64,000 bases of DNA from an uncultured Atopobium sp. (lineage in GTDB: Bacteria; Actinomycetota; Coriobacteriia; Coriobacteriales; Atopobiaceae), in the NCBI GenBank assembly GCA_938036925.1, contig CALHVU010000059.1:41544-105543 (forward strand). Direction: 5' to 3'. A model generated the notes under the pieces. That model did not search any database. It saw only the letters and a program-made list of their open reading frames with translations, and had not been told where the DNA came from. Within the stretch, counting starts at the first letter, position 1. The number at the start of each line of letters is the position of its first letter. The translations under genes were made by a program, and so were the position numbers. Shown one piece after another: positions 63,948-64,000 of this stretch.

Positions 63948-64000
63948 TGAACTGCCTCCCATTTCTTGGACATAAGAAATGGGAGGCAGTTCATATGCGG
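63948..64000. mobile_element. Possible end of an IS150-group (IS3 family) insertion sequence
   Basis: TGAACTGCCTCCCATTTCTT (63948-63967) and its perfect inverse (63974-63993) are separated by GGACAT. The layout TGxACTGC-CCCATTT-TTGGACA-AAATGG resembles the terminal region I recall for IS150-type elements, whose ends carry such a hairpin. If right, an IS starts at 63948 and continues past the window. No transposase is visible inside the window. The alternative is a stand-alone terminator-like hairpin or a MITE; there is no U-tract. Confidence 0.4.

Overview
The window looks like a chromosomal core segment of a low-GC member of the Coriobacteriia (Actinomycetota), most likely an Atopobiaceae organism such as Lancefieldella/Atopobium. 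That name is an inference. It rests on an actinobacterial-type integration host factor (mIHF) next to gmk and rpoZ, a base composition that looks mid-40s % GC, Gram-positive gene orders (comEA-comEC-holA, rimP-nusA-infB-rbfA-nrnA-truB-ribF) and the lack of Gram-negative envelope genes. Almost all genes lie on the minus strand. Only rpsT, the gal operon, an AraC-type regulator and ftsH are on the plus strand.

Layout. 1-12540 (minus): the start of pnp, rpsO, recO-era-dgkA-ybeY-phoH-mtaB-dnaJ, a second membrane-anchored DnaJ, hemW, dusB and lepA, a tightly packed RNA-metabolism and chaperone block. 12649-12912: rpsT (plus), ending in a bidirectional terminator. 12984-17071 (minus): comEA-comEC-holA, the DNA-uptake channel plus DNA polymerase III delta. 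17353-25177 (minus): pyrR-pyrB-pyrC-pyrK-pyrD-pyrF behind an attenuator, then mihF-gmk-rpoZ-thiI. 25331-26434: an orphan Wzt/TagH-like ABC ATPase. 26511-36936: a galactose regulon with a LacI-family repressor, divergent galM-galK-galT (plus) and a convergent mglB-mglA-mglC sugar ABC transporter (minus). Three near-identical copies of one operator-like sequence tie these units together. A gene-free stretch between galT and mglC holds an unusual six-copy inverted repeat array. 37249-54456 (minus): tRNA-Asn, rpoD, dnaG, ribF, truB, nrnA, rbfA, infB, nusA, rimP, leuS, guaB and a membrane glycosyltransferase. 54586-57183: a divergent ABC exporter/AraC pair that looks AT-richer than its surroundings. 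57189-61509 (minus): rluD-like, lspA and ileS behind a complete T-box leader with an Ile (AUC) specifier and an intrinsic terminator. 61976-63910 (plus): ftsH. At the right edge is a perfect 20-bp inverted repeat that resembles an IS150-group (IS3 family) insertion-sequence end.

Best leads for something undescribed. (1) The octamer TTCTCGCC/GGCGAGAA occurs about 19 times, roughly ten times expectation, in both orientations, in all codon phases and between genes; the core TTCTCG occurs about 110 times. This is the pattern of a DNA uptake sequence, and the window encodes ComEA and ComEC. (2) The 31981-32201 array has three forward then three inverted 24-bp units with a 41-42-bp period. (3) The galactose regulon shares two DNA motifs. 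(4) Several proteins have unusual architectures: a DnaJ with C-terminal membrane segments, an MglC with a ~200-residue coiled-coil N-terminus, a Wzt-like ATPase with its beta domain at the N-terminus, and a NusA ending in a Cys/His finger.

All counts were made by eye. No alignment, HMM or folding program was run.
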